NCBI GenBank assembly: GCA_018894105.1
Contig: CM032117.1
Coordinates: 29,430,501-29,494,500 of the forward strand
DNA length: 64,000 bases
Direction of reading: 5' to 3'
DNA from: Jacaranda mimosifolia
Lineage: Eukaryota; Streptophyta; Magnoliopsida; Lamiales; Bignoniaceae
Below, piece after piece: positions 34,601 to 46,600 of this stretch. Both the position numbers and the translations under genes were made by a program. Position 1 is the first letter of the stretch. Every line of letters starts with the position of its first letter. The notes under the pieces are model-generated. The model saw nothing but the letters and a program-made list of their open reading frames with translations. It was not told where the DNA came from and did not search any database.

Positions 34601-37600
34601 TATTATACATTGCGCACCTTAAACTTTTCATAGAAACCCACAGCAATCCTTAGCAATCATCATCTACCACTTACCTATCATTGAAAGATCAACCTTTGCT
34701 CCATTTGCTCTAGTTTCCCTCCATCTTCCCAATTCCGTAGCCCGCCTTCCTGAAACATCTGATGATGATCTCTTACATTCCTCTCCTTCTTCTGCTTCAT
34801 GCCAACTTACACCAAAAGTTGTTCCTGGACTAGTTTGTGCAAAACCTCTTGTCCTGCCACTCTTCTCTTCTTCAGCCACTAGTTCCCACCTTACTTGTCT
34901 GATAACCTCCACCATGTCCCCCGGCCATTTAACATGTCATCCTAATCTGATATTTTTGTTAAATATGGGTCTTCAACACCAGTTTTTTCCCATATCGTTT
35001 TTGATTTCATTATTCATTTCCCTTAAGGAACATGTCTCTGATACAATTCTTTGGGTTGGGAGAAATCTTAAGGGAGGTTATAAGTTTACTTTTGGTTATA
35101 ACAACATGAGAAATTTCTGTTAGGTTGTTCAATTTGGGTGGAAAAAATTGTGCTCGTGGGTTAGTGACAACAGTGTAGGGCTTAGCTGGCAGCAGTGATA
35201 ATGGCAGCCAAGTGTGTGAGCATGGTAGTGCATGTCTTCTAAGTCCTTGGTTTATTTACTATGGATAACGAAAATTTAGAAAATACTCTAAGGGAAGGGA
35301 AATCTGGAAAGTTAAATTTTGTCTTTTTAGTCCCATGATTCATCCGGGAACAAAACAAGGCCTTACTTTTTTTTTGTGCGGATCGTACTCTGAATTTCTA
35401 TTTTAGATTAATATCGTCAAATTGTTCTTTTTCCTGTAATAATATAATTAACTCAGTTGTGTATAAATCTTGCAAGATTTTCTAATTATTGGAAATGACT
35501 AATTCAGTGTTGCATAGCAGATACCTTTTTCTATCTCAAAATTCATTGCTGCTGGAGTCGGAGTATCAGTTCCAACTGGGCGTTTGTTGAGAAGCCTTGT
35601 TCTCACACTTTTAGTTCCTCTCATCCTGGGAAAGGTGGAGCTTTACTTTCTTTACTAGTATTATTACTCTATGTTTATTTGAAATTGTCCTTGGTTTTGC
35701 TTTTTCTTATTCAATGGAAATAGGATACTTTTTTGTAGGAACAGTAGGTGCAAAGTAATATATAAGATTTCCTAAAATGTGTAATAAAAAGTTTAAACAT
35801 TGATCGTAATGAATAGCTGCAAAACTAATTCGGAGACATTGGATGAGGAGCAATTGTTCTTAACCTACCTCGAGTCAAAAAACCATTTGTTTGAGGTTCT
35901 TAAGATTTTCACTGAAGTTTCACCTGTTTGTCTTGTATAATGAAACTAGGGTATGTATAAGAGTAATTTCATTAGTTTCAAGACCAGGATTGGATGTTAT
36001 CATATCCTGGAAAGATGTGGCTAAACAATCATCCTTGTTGTCATGGCAGGTTTATGAATTGCCAGGCTTAAGGCTCTGTGGTTGCCTGGAGTGATTTACT
36101 TGTTTTCAATTTGTTTACTTCGTGAATTGTGGAGAATTTCTTCTTCCTCCAATTTTTACAATCATTAAGATTTTGTGCCAGAAAATGAAAAAGGAGAAAG
36201 AAAAATCTTAAAGATTTGACTGAGAAAGACTTGAATATTTACTGCAATATATTTTGCTCAAAGCTGAAAAATTAGCAACAGAAAAGTGGTTAATGTGATT
36301 CTGACATGAATTCTTGGATAGGAAGGACTTCCCTTTTCTCTGAGCATGATTGCCTAATACTTATGAGATTTAGTTGTCATGTTCGCTTAGCCTTGTCTTT
36401 CTCTCAATTGACAGGTTGCTCGAGAACTCTCTAAAGGTGAGGAACCTCTAAATGTCTTTAATGATGCTTAACACTGGATTATTTCCTTATTATGTCTAAT
36501 GCTAGGTTTGTCCCTTTAAAAACAGTTTGTAATAGTGAATGCTGATGATTATATCTATTTAAACAAAGTGTCTGCTTTAGGTTTCTTATACTTGATGTGA
36601 CAAAATTAGGATTTGTATAGATTCCCCTAGTCAAAGTTGCTGGCTACTTCCATGAACTGCTTTAAAAAATTTAAGTTTGTTGTAAGTTATATTCAATTAT
36701 TAAGATTAGAAGGCATATCAGTCAAAAGTTAGTAGATAATTGTCTCATCATAAAATTTGATCTGTCCAGTCTTCATGTACAAATTAAGAAAATTGGGATA
36801 AGGCCTTGCAAAATGATCTGTCCCTGTATTGGTAGCTTTGAGTTTGTGCATGGTGGACCAATGAAATGGAATGAGTCTGCTACTTTTTTAATGCAATCAT
36901 GAATAGTCAATGTGGCCAAAAACACTATCTAACCAGTCAGTCCTGTGTTGATAATATTCTATGTATAAATTTATAGAGATTTAAACTTGTCTCCCAATTC
37001 ATTATTTTAGACATAAAAGTTTGAAACATAACTGATAACATACTGGATGTTGTGCCCTCTGGATGCATTAATAGGATGTTCTATGAATGACAATATATAG
37101 CTTCTCTCAGTTGATACGTTATCTTAACTGGTGATTCTTATACCAACATGATGCAGGGTTAGCGGACTTTGCAGATGGAAATCGTAAGCTTTTGGCAATA
37201 ATTAGTGCAATCTTCCTAAGTTTTGTAAGATCCATTGTTGTCTTTATTATCATGTTTCATCTGCATTTTCATTTGTCAGTGCAAGAACTAAAGGCAAATT
37301 TGGCCAGTGACATCAATTGATATTGCTACATTGTCTAGCATGTTATCGGGTCAGAGAAGGACAATGTTGTAGAAAGGTCAACTTCACATTTTTCTAAGTC
37401 TTAGGAAATTCCTTCTTGGGATATGGCGGTTATGCCCCCAAGGCCCATGTGAGGTACCCCCAAGGTACTGTTTGTGATAAACAAGGGGTAAGTCAAGGTA
37501 AAAGCCCTGTCCATGGAGAAACCTATCACCAAAAACAGCCCCGTGGAGCAGGGAACTAATGATTTTTCTCTTGCTAAGCTTCTATGGCTATCCTGCAAGT

Positions 37601-40600
37601 TTTATGCTTCTAGAAACATGCTTATTGATTTAAACACATGGACAGCAATTGTGAGAGCAGGGGTAGTCTGCTCTTTTTGTAAAATTTACATTTGTCTAAT
37701 AGTTATCCTTCTACATAAGTAACAATAACTTAATTAAGAAAAGGAACAAATACATCCAGGACGAGTATGATGTTGAGGAACTTTTTTTTAAAACACTTTG
37801 TTAACCACAAAAAAAAAATGATACCAAATGTCATGCAATTGGAGTATAATGTGAGTTTATAACTGAAGCTGCTGAATAACTTGATGATAATGTAATTTGC
37901 CACATAGGTGCTGCCAAGAGAAGGTAACATGAGAGCTTCTATAATTTGCTTTAACGTTAACTGGCTTTTTCTTTCTTGATCAATAAAGAACTACTAAGCT
38001 AGTGTCCTACCTGATTAGCCTCCTAGTTAGACCATGATCTGCATAGGTGATGTGCTTAGGATAGCATGAACGGAAGTACAAGAATGTCGAAATTTAGAAC
38101 TTGGAGATGCTACACCATATGCAATATGCTTATGGAATGTAATTGTTAAATGTTTTACTTAATGAATGTGCCCTAGAATTCCAATAGGAGAATTATCGCA
38201 TGTTTAAGAAACTTTTGTATATTTCCTTTCTGGAAGCTTGGGGAAGCATTTCATATGAAAATCATGCAAAACATGGAACGAAAAGAATAAAAGTGTGCAT
38301 CTTCCCTTTGGAGCAGCTAAAGAGCATGGTTGAGTACCTGATGGCATACCTACTAAGAAATTAAGTGAAGAAAAAGTGTTGTAAATTGAAAAGAGGAATT
38401 GTATTTTAATCTGAACATTACAGCAGACTACATGCAAAACCCTAGCATTCAGAAAAGGTAAATCACCAGATCAGATCCCATGATTTATGAGACATCCTAA
38501 TAGACTAGGAATAGGATCCCATAATTTACGGGATATCCTATCAGTCTTGGAAATTAGCAGTATAGGCCTAATCCTAAGGATACAATAGGTGACAGAAAGA
38601 ATTTCCTAAAATAGCTAACTTAATTGTACATGGTTTTTCCCACTCCCGCGAATAGGTATTCTTCATTCCTAGTTTGGATACAATAGTCTGGAAAAAGGTA
38701 ATACTCAAACCTTTGGTAAGAAAGTGAACAAGTTGACCTTGTTTAGGCACGTTGGGTGTGCAAATTAATCCACTCTCCTACTTTTATGAAGTGTTGTCAA
38801 CTCCAATATGTTTCGTTCAGTCATCTGGTACAAGGGTTGTGAGCTATGCTTATTGCAGATTTGTTGTCACAATAGAATTTCATACCACCAGCCCGCTTGA
38901 TCTTCAAATCTTCAAGCATGATCTTCAACCCAAGTAGTTCACACACACCTTGAGCTATTGTTTGGAATTTGGCCCTTGCACTCGATCGAGCTACCATAAT
39001 TTGTTTTTCTCTTTACCATGTCACAGAATTCGCACCTAGAAAGGTGCAATTCCTAATATTAATTTTCTATTAACAATTGATCTAGCATAACCGATATTAG
39101 TGTATGCCTCAAGAATCAATCCTCCATTTCTTTTGAAACAAGGTACCTTTCCCTTGTGGTTCCCTTTTGATACTGTAGTGCTCTATATATTAAACTAACT
39201 AATCTAACTCACTGCATATGTTATATCTGCTCAGGTGTGAGACAAATAAATAATTTCCTACCATGCATTCATATGTTTCTTTGTTTACTGCAACATCCTA
39301 CTGCTTTTGCAAGTTTGAGATTACTATCTATGGGAGTTCTTGCCTGTTTGCATGCTCTCTTGCCGGTTTCTGACATACTTTTGTTAAGAGATAGAAATTC
39401 CTTCACATACTTTTGTTGAGAATAAAAAATTCCTTGCCTAGAGTGGGCAACCTCAATCCCAAGAATGTACTTCAATCTCTTTGATGCTTTAATCTCAAAC
39501 TCCTTTCCAAATATTGCCTCAAGACTTGTTTTTCCTTAAAATCATCTCGTCACTATTATGTCATCAGCATACACCTGCCCTCATGAACAACAGTACTTAA
39601 TAACTATGTGTGATCCCCTTGATTTTGTGAGCATCCCACAGCCAACACAACTTTTTCAAACCTCCTTAACTATGTCCTTGGTGATTGCCTAAGGCCATAC
39701 AACTCCTTTCTCAATTTAAACAATTCTTTTCATATCCTCGTGGAACCTCCATATAAATCTCTTCCTCCGGTTTCACAAGTAACAAAACATTCTTAACATC
39801 AAGTTGCCGCAACCCCCAGTCATAATTAACTGGTGTCTGGTAGTAATAATAATATTCTAACTTGATTCAATCTTTGAAATAGGATCAAACATCTTTAGAT
39901 AATCAATTCCAAAGGTTTTACACTGCTTGGCTACCAACCATGCCTTCTATCTCTCAGTCGATTGCCTTATTCTTCATCTTATACACCCAATATACCTCTC
40001 CAATTTCTTTCCTGCAAGTAACTTCACCTATCTCAAGTCTTGTTCTTTTCCAATGCCTCCATCTCTACTTTCATAGCTTCTTTTCATGTTTCGTTGAACA
40101 AAGCCTCACATACGAATTAAGATGGTAGGAGTAGGAATGGTGATAGTATTTAAACTTACAAGAACTGCTCTATGAGATGGTGAAAAATTCCTAAATGACA
40201 AAAAATGTGCAATATGATATAATGGTCCCTTTGTGCATTTTTTGAGTTCCTTCCTAATGGCATTAGAATGTCATGGTAATAATTATCATCTCATTGAGGT
40301 TCAATTTCATCTTGTGTTGGATGGTTAGAAATTGTTACCTCATTCAAAGGATCTGAGTTGGACTCTCGGACACGCATAGGTTCAGGAGGATTGGTCTTTT
40401 CTTTGGGTTCATTTGGTTTTCATGCATGGGTTCAAGTCTAGATATATGTTCTTTAGAAAAAATCTCTAGCGCATTTTTGGAACAAGATGAATGGGGTATT
40501 GGGTTTGAGGTTTTAGACACAAGAATTGATGACAAATCAAGCAAAAAGCCTTCCTTATCTTCCCTAGTTGAAATCTTCCTCTAATAACATCCATTGAGAC

Positions 40601-43600
40601 ATAGAATTTCCTTGATGGAGGGTGTGAACACTTATACCCTTTTTGAGTCGAAGAAGGCCCCATGAAGACTCATTTAGGAGCTCTTAGATCTAAGTTACCC
40701 TTGTTTTGACTATGAACATGGGTAAATGACACACACCAAAATCCTAGGGAGAAGGTTGTTTGTAGTGTTTAGGTTTGAGTGAAACATTGAAAGTATGTCT
40801 ACGTAGTTATTAAAGGCGATCGCCCGAGAGGTGACAAGGGCAAGGAAAAATCGCCTTTTCCCTACCCCGGGGGAGGCAGTTTAGAAAAGCGCTATAGAGA
40901 CAAGCCTTTGCTCGCCTTTTTCTCAGGCGAGAGGCGAGCAAAGGGTGCGGCTTTGTGAAGCCCGGTTTTTCACAAGTTTTCAACGTCAAATTTCAAAATA
41001 AGAAAAGCCCAAATTATAAAAAAAAAAAAAAAAAAAAAAAGATAGATAAGGAAAAGAAAAAACCAGAATACACTTAAAAAAAAATAGCAAGCGGACAACA
41101 ACTTCGCAAAGAAAAATAAGGACGCCAAAATCACTTAACCTATCTTATTCCTTTACGATTCCTGAGTCCCAACAACCAGCCTCTGTAGCACCACTTCTCG
41201 GCGACCCCTTTGGTATAAAATTATGGATTTTTGATGATTTTTAGTTTTTTCTTAAGACTCTTTGTGATGATTTGCACTTAAAACTTGAAGAGTAACTTTG
41301 AGTTTGATTTTATCATCTTATATTTGTTGCATATCCTATAAGTTCTCTACTCTACCTACACTGAAACTTATTAAATAAAGCTGTAGTTTTTTAAAGGAGA
41401 TAGCCATTATTCCTCTTTGGTCCCCATTTTGCTGTCAAATATTGATACAAGACAACTCATGTACTATTCCTTCTTTGTGAAAGTGTGGGGGTAAGAATTT
41501 GATTAAAGTAGTCCTTTGCATTATCTAACCTAAACCTTTTCATATTGATCCATAGTGATTTTTGATTATGGAACAAAACTTCGGGAACACTAGCCATGTT
41601 TGTGGCTGATTTTGTTGTTACCACTAGCCACCATAGCCAAACTATCAATGGTTTTTGGTTCAAGTATCAATCCCCTTCTATCTTCTTCACTTCAGGTTAG
41701 CTACTACTTTGTTAAAGCTTGGAACCTCCACCTCCAGCTTCCCAAGAATCTTTATCCTCACTCGATTAAAATTTGGATTAAATCCAACCAGAAAATCATC
41801 AACCTTATATTGCGCGATAAAGTCCTTTAGAACTGCTGCATTATTAGAGAATTTTATTTCTGTCACGTGGTGGTGATCCAATTCCTGCCATAAGGATTTT
41901 AGCTGATTCACATACTCAGTGACTATTTTGTTCCCTTTCTTTGCATCCATACTTTTTACCTTAACTTTTACACTTGAGCCGCATTTGTAGCTTTAGAATA
42001 GGTCTGCTGAATCAAATTGCAGTAGCCAAAAACATGCATGTGCCCGTACATACGAGATGGCCAACTTTCCCTTTCCTTTCAACACTCTAGAAATGAGTTG
42101 AGACCAGTTAAGGTAGTTACTTCCATCTAGCCTGTAGGAGGCCTGAATATTCTGCAATCCTCTTGCGTGTTAGGGGGATTACCTCTTGTGGCTGTAGTAG
42201 TAGTAGTTCTCCCTATTTTCTGACATCTTGAACAACGATGAGAAAAACTGAGGTGATTGATCGGCAAGAAGGTCACAAAGCTTCACAAAGCACATGGCAA
42301 TTAAGGCCTCAAGACTAAGAATCCCAGAAAAGTGCCTAAAGCTCTGATACCAGGTTGTAAAATGAAAGGAGGAATTGTATTTCACTCTGAACATTTCGGA
42401 GAATATGTACAACAATCCTAGCATTCAAAAAAGTTAAATCGCTAATTAGATCCCATGATTTATGGGCATCCTAACAGACTAGGAATAGGGTCCCATGATT
42501 TATGGGAAACCTAACAGACTAGGAAAGTTGGCAGTATAGGTCTAATTCTAAGGATACACGCTGCTACCCAAAGATTTTTTTAAAATAGCTAACTAATTAC
42601 ATATTGATTTCCTCAAAAAGAAATGACAAAACAGGATTTACTTGCTGCACAAGAAGATATCCTAAGAGCCTATCCAGTATAAGATGTTAGAAATAGTGCC
42701 CGGCAAGCCAATGATTTTGGCTTTGTAAACTATTTTCTAAAAAGACAATCTTGATTGAATGATATCTTACATATGGCCACATTCATCTTATACATTATAT
42801 TACTTCACTGGCATTTGGATGAAGTCCTTAAATCGCACATGACTACGGGACTTGGTCAGTTCACTGGGTGGTGATCATGGAATAAGTCTTACACGGTCGT
42901 GATCTTAAATATCCCAAGTCATAGGATCTTATGAGACGGGACATCTAAGATCCGGACAAACTTGCACTAACGATGCATAAATCCAAAGAGTTGGATATTG
43001 CTCCGTTCCATGAGCAACTGTATATGATACGGGTGCATGTTAGTGGGTGCTTGTTAGAGAACAAGGCATTGAAAACCCACCGGAGACTCCACTAGGTAGC
43101 CGTAGTGGCAAGTCGGTAGTGGCAAGCTCTCCTGCTTACGCTAGTGCATATAAATTAGTCCTTTGACCTGAGGATCCATTATAACCTTGTGTCCGGTCCT
43201 CATGCTTTGACTTATCCCTGGTCACCCAGCGGGCCGTTCGGGGTATGAGCTATTTGGCATGGAGGTTTATGAGATCCAAAATGGAATCCGACTCCTCGCT
43301 TTTGTGAAGGGCGAGTACATCTCCTATGCATTCTATAATGATTATATTCCAGAAATCCTTGCCCAAGACAGTTTGGGAAAAGAGTTTTCCAAAAGATAAG
43401 GTCATACATCGGAATTGAACATTTAGAATAGAAGCATAGAATCGAGGCTATTAGGGAGCCGACAAATATCTTGCCCTAGGCCTCTTTCATAGAGATAGGA
43501 GATGGAAGGACCGTATTTGCATGGATCGCGTAGAGCTTTAAAAGGTTCATACAGAGACATTCATTTCGACCAATTAGTTGGGCTCCATGGGCTTGAGGTT

Positions 43601-46600
43601 GGACATCGACCATGGAGGTTAGGTACTCTTCAATTGATAGAGATCGATTGAATCGAGTCGACTAGTTTAAAAGGAGTTTTAAACTAGAATGAATATTTGA
43701 TATTCAAAAGTCACAAGAAGTTGTGTGAGCCTATGTCCGATGAATGGTTGAACCCAATTGGGCACACACAAAAGCCTTGAACTTTTCTAAGTGGTGAAAG
43801 AAGAATTTCTAAGTGTTAGAAAATACGTCCCTCTTAAGGGACCGATTTTGAGAGAGAGATTTCAAGATCAATTATGGCTTGATTGATTTAAGTGTTAAAT
43901 TGATCAACTAATTTAAGGAGTTAAATTAGGCAAATAATTAAGGAGTTGATTATTTGAGCCACATTGATAGTTGAATAATTGAAGTTGACTTAAAGAGTTA
44001 AGTTAACTGAAGAAAACTTAAAGAGTTAAGTTTGCTTGATTTAATTGTTAAATCAGGTTGAATTAATTAAATTAATTGGATTAATTTAATTAATAGGAGA
44101 ATATATTATTGGAGGGAAGAATTCAAATATGATTTGAATTCATTGGAATTGGATTCCAATTAAGCAAGTTGGCAAGACCACATGATAGTGGAATTACCAA
44201 CTTACAATTATGCCCTTGGAATTTTTGGTCCCCCCCTTAGCATGGGAGTTGTGATGCCACCTTGGCATCACACCTCTATACAAGGGGAGGTGGAGTGGCC
44301 GAAAATCAGCCCAGATTCATTAGCCAAAATTCTGAATTTTGCAAGCTAAATTCTTCCTACAAAATTCTCTCCAAAGTTAGTAGAGATCTAACTTCCATCC
44401 ATTCTCTCTCTCACTCAAAAACCTCCTTCACCAAACAACTCCAAATCTGCTCCAGCTAAAGATCTGGACATTCTAGGATTGCTTTAAGGTGTGTGGACTT
44501 GCATTGGAGGTGACCACAAGTGAGGCCACTCAATTCCAGAAAAGGTTTCTGCAGAACAGTCCACTTCACGATTTTCTCCTGGAGCGATTTGATGGAGATT
44601 TGAGCCAATTTTTTCACAGAAGATCGGCATTTGAGTTATCTTTCTAGAGAATTTTTCCTCATTTCATTTGGAGGTTGGAATTGGAAGATATTCTCCTTTT
44701 TCTCCGCTGTGCCAGAAACTGCCGGAAATCTGTGATAGGAAGAATCATCCATCATCTCCTTGGATTTTGAGCGATCCAGGTTGGTATCCTCTGATTAATC
44801 CATTTATGTTGTATGATATATGCCTGGGGATGTTGCTTTGGATCGAGATTTGCTATTTAATAATCATCCATCGGATCGCTCCAGGAGAAAATCGTGAAGT
44901 GGACTGTTCTACAGAAACCTTTTCTGGAATTGAGTGGCCTCACTTGTGGTCACCTCCAATGCAAGTCCACACACCTTAAAGCAATCCTAGAACGTCCAGA
45001 TCTTTAGCTGGAGCAGATTTGGAGTTGTTTGGTGAAGAAGGAAGTTTTTGAGTGAGAGAGAGAATGGATGGAAGTTAGACCTCTACTAACTTTGGAGAGA
45101 ATTTTGGAGGAAGAATTTAGCTTGCAAAATTCAGAATTTTGGCTAATGAATCTGGGCTGATTTTCGGCCACTCCACCTCCCCTTGTATAGAGGTGTGTTG
45201 CCAAGGTGGCATCACACCTCCCATGCTAAGGGAGGGACCGAAAATTCCAAGGGCATAATTGTAAATTGGTAATTCCACTATCATGTGGTCTTGCCAACTT
45301 GCTTAATTGGAATCCAATTCCAATTAATTCAAATCATATTTGAATTCTTCCCTCCAATAATATATTCTCCTATTAATCCAATTAATTTAATTAATTCAAC
45401 TTGATTTAACAATTAAATCAAGCAAACTTAACTCTTTAAGTTTTCTTCAGTTAACTTAACTCTTTAAGTCAATTTCAATTATTCAACTATCAATGTGGCT
45501 CAAATAATCAACTCCTTAATTATTTGCCTAATTTAATTCCTTAAATTAGTTGATCAATTTAACACTTAAATCAATCAAGCCATAATTGATCTTGAAATCT
45601 CTCTCTCAAAATTGGTCCCTTAAGAGGGGCGTATTTTCTAACACTTAGAAATTCTTCTTTCACCACTTAGAAAAGTTCAAAGCTTTTGTGTGTGGCCCAT
45701 TGGGTTCAACCATTCATCGGACATAGGCTCACAACTCCTTGTGACTTTTGAATATCAAATATTCATTCTAGTTTAAAACTCCTTTTAAACTAGTCGACTC
45801 GATTCAATCGATCTCTATCAATTGAAGAGTACCTAATCTCCATGGTCGATGTCCAACCTCAAGCCCATGGAGCCCAACTAATTGGTCGAAATGAATGTCT
45901 CTGTATGAACCTTTTAAAGCTCTACGCGTTCCATGCAAATACGGTCCTTCCGTCTCCTATCTCCATGAAAGAGGCCTAGGACAAGATATTTGTCGGCTCC
46001 CTAATAGCTTCGATTCTATGCTTCTATTCTAAATGTTCAATTCCAATGTATGACCTTATCTTTTGGAAAACTCTTTTCCCAAACTGTCATACCACTTTGC
46101 GCAAGGATTTCTAGAATATGATCATTATAGAATGCATAGGAGATGTACTCGCCCTTCACAAAAGCGAGGAGTCGGATTCCATCTTGGATCTCATAAACCT
46201 CCATGCCAAGTAGCTCATACCCCGAACGGCCCGCTGGGTGACCATGGATAAGTCAAAGCATGAGGACCGGACACAAGGTTTCAATGGATCCTCAGGTCAA
46301 AGGACTAATTTATATGCACTAGCGTAAGTAGGAGGGCTTGCCACTACCGACTTGCCACTACGGCTACCTAGTGGAGTCTCCGGTGGGTCTTTAGTGCCTT
46401 GTTCTCTAACAAACACCCACTAACATGCACCCGTATCATATACAGTTGCTCATGGAACGGAGCAATATCCAACTCTTTGGATTTATGCATCGTTAGTGCA
46501 AGTCTGTCCGGATCTTAGATGTCCCGTCTCGTAAGATCCTATGACTTGGAATATTTAAGATCACGACCGTGTAAGACTTATTCCATGATCACCACCCAGT

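Larger units (their letters stand above)
38377..42601 (-). mobile_element. Ty1/copia retrotransposon 1, decayed
   Basis: Two diverged LTRs of about 250 bp (38377-38630 and 42353-42601) flank fragments of gag, integrase, reverse transcriptase and RNase H on the minus strand. The primer-binding site next to the right LTR is a perfect 12-nt match to initiator methionine tRNA. A purine-rich tract (GGGAGTGGG in minus sense) lies next to the left LTR. The two LTRs differ at many positions and no clear 5-bp target duplication remains, so this is an old copy. A foreign segment of about 600 bp interrupts the integrase. Confidence 0.88.

Noticed and set aside
34664..34915. 83-codon minus-strand frame in BASS4 intron 7
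   Set aside because: Composition is plausible, but no family motif, start context or related copy in the window was found.
44262..45204. Two similar 65-66-codon frames on opposite strands
   Set aside because: They are mirror copies created by the LTR palindrome, not independent genes. They hold no recognised domain.
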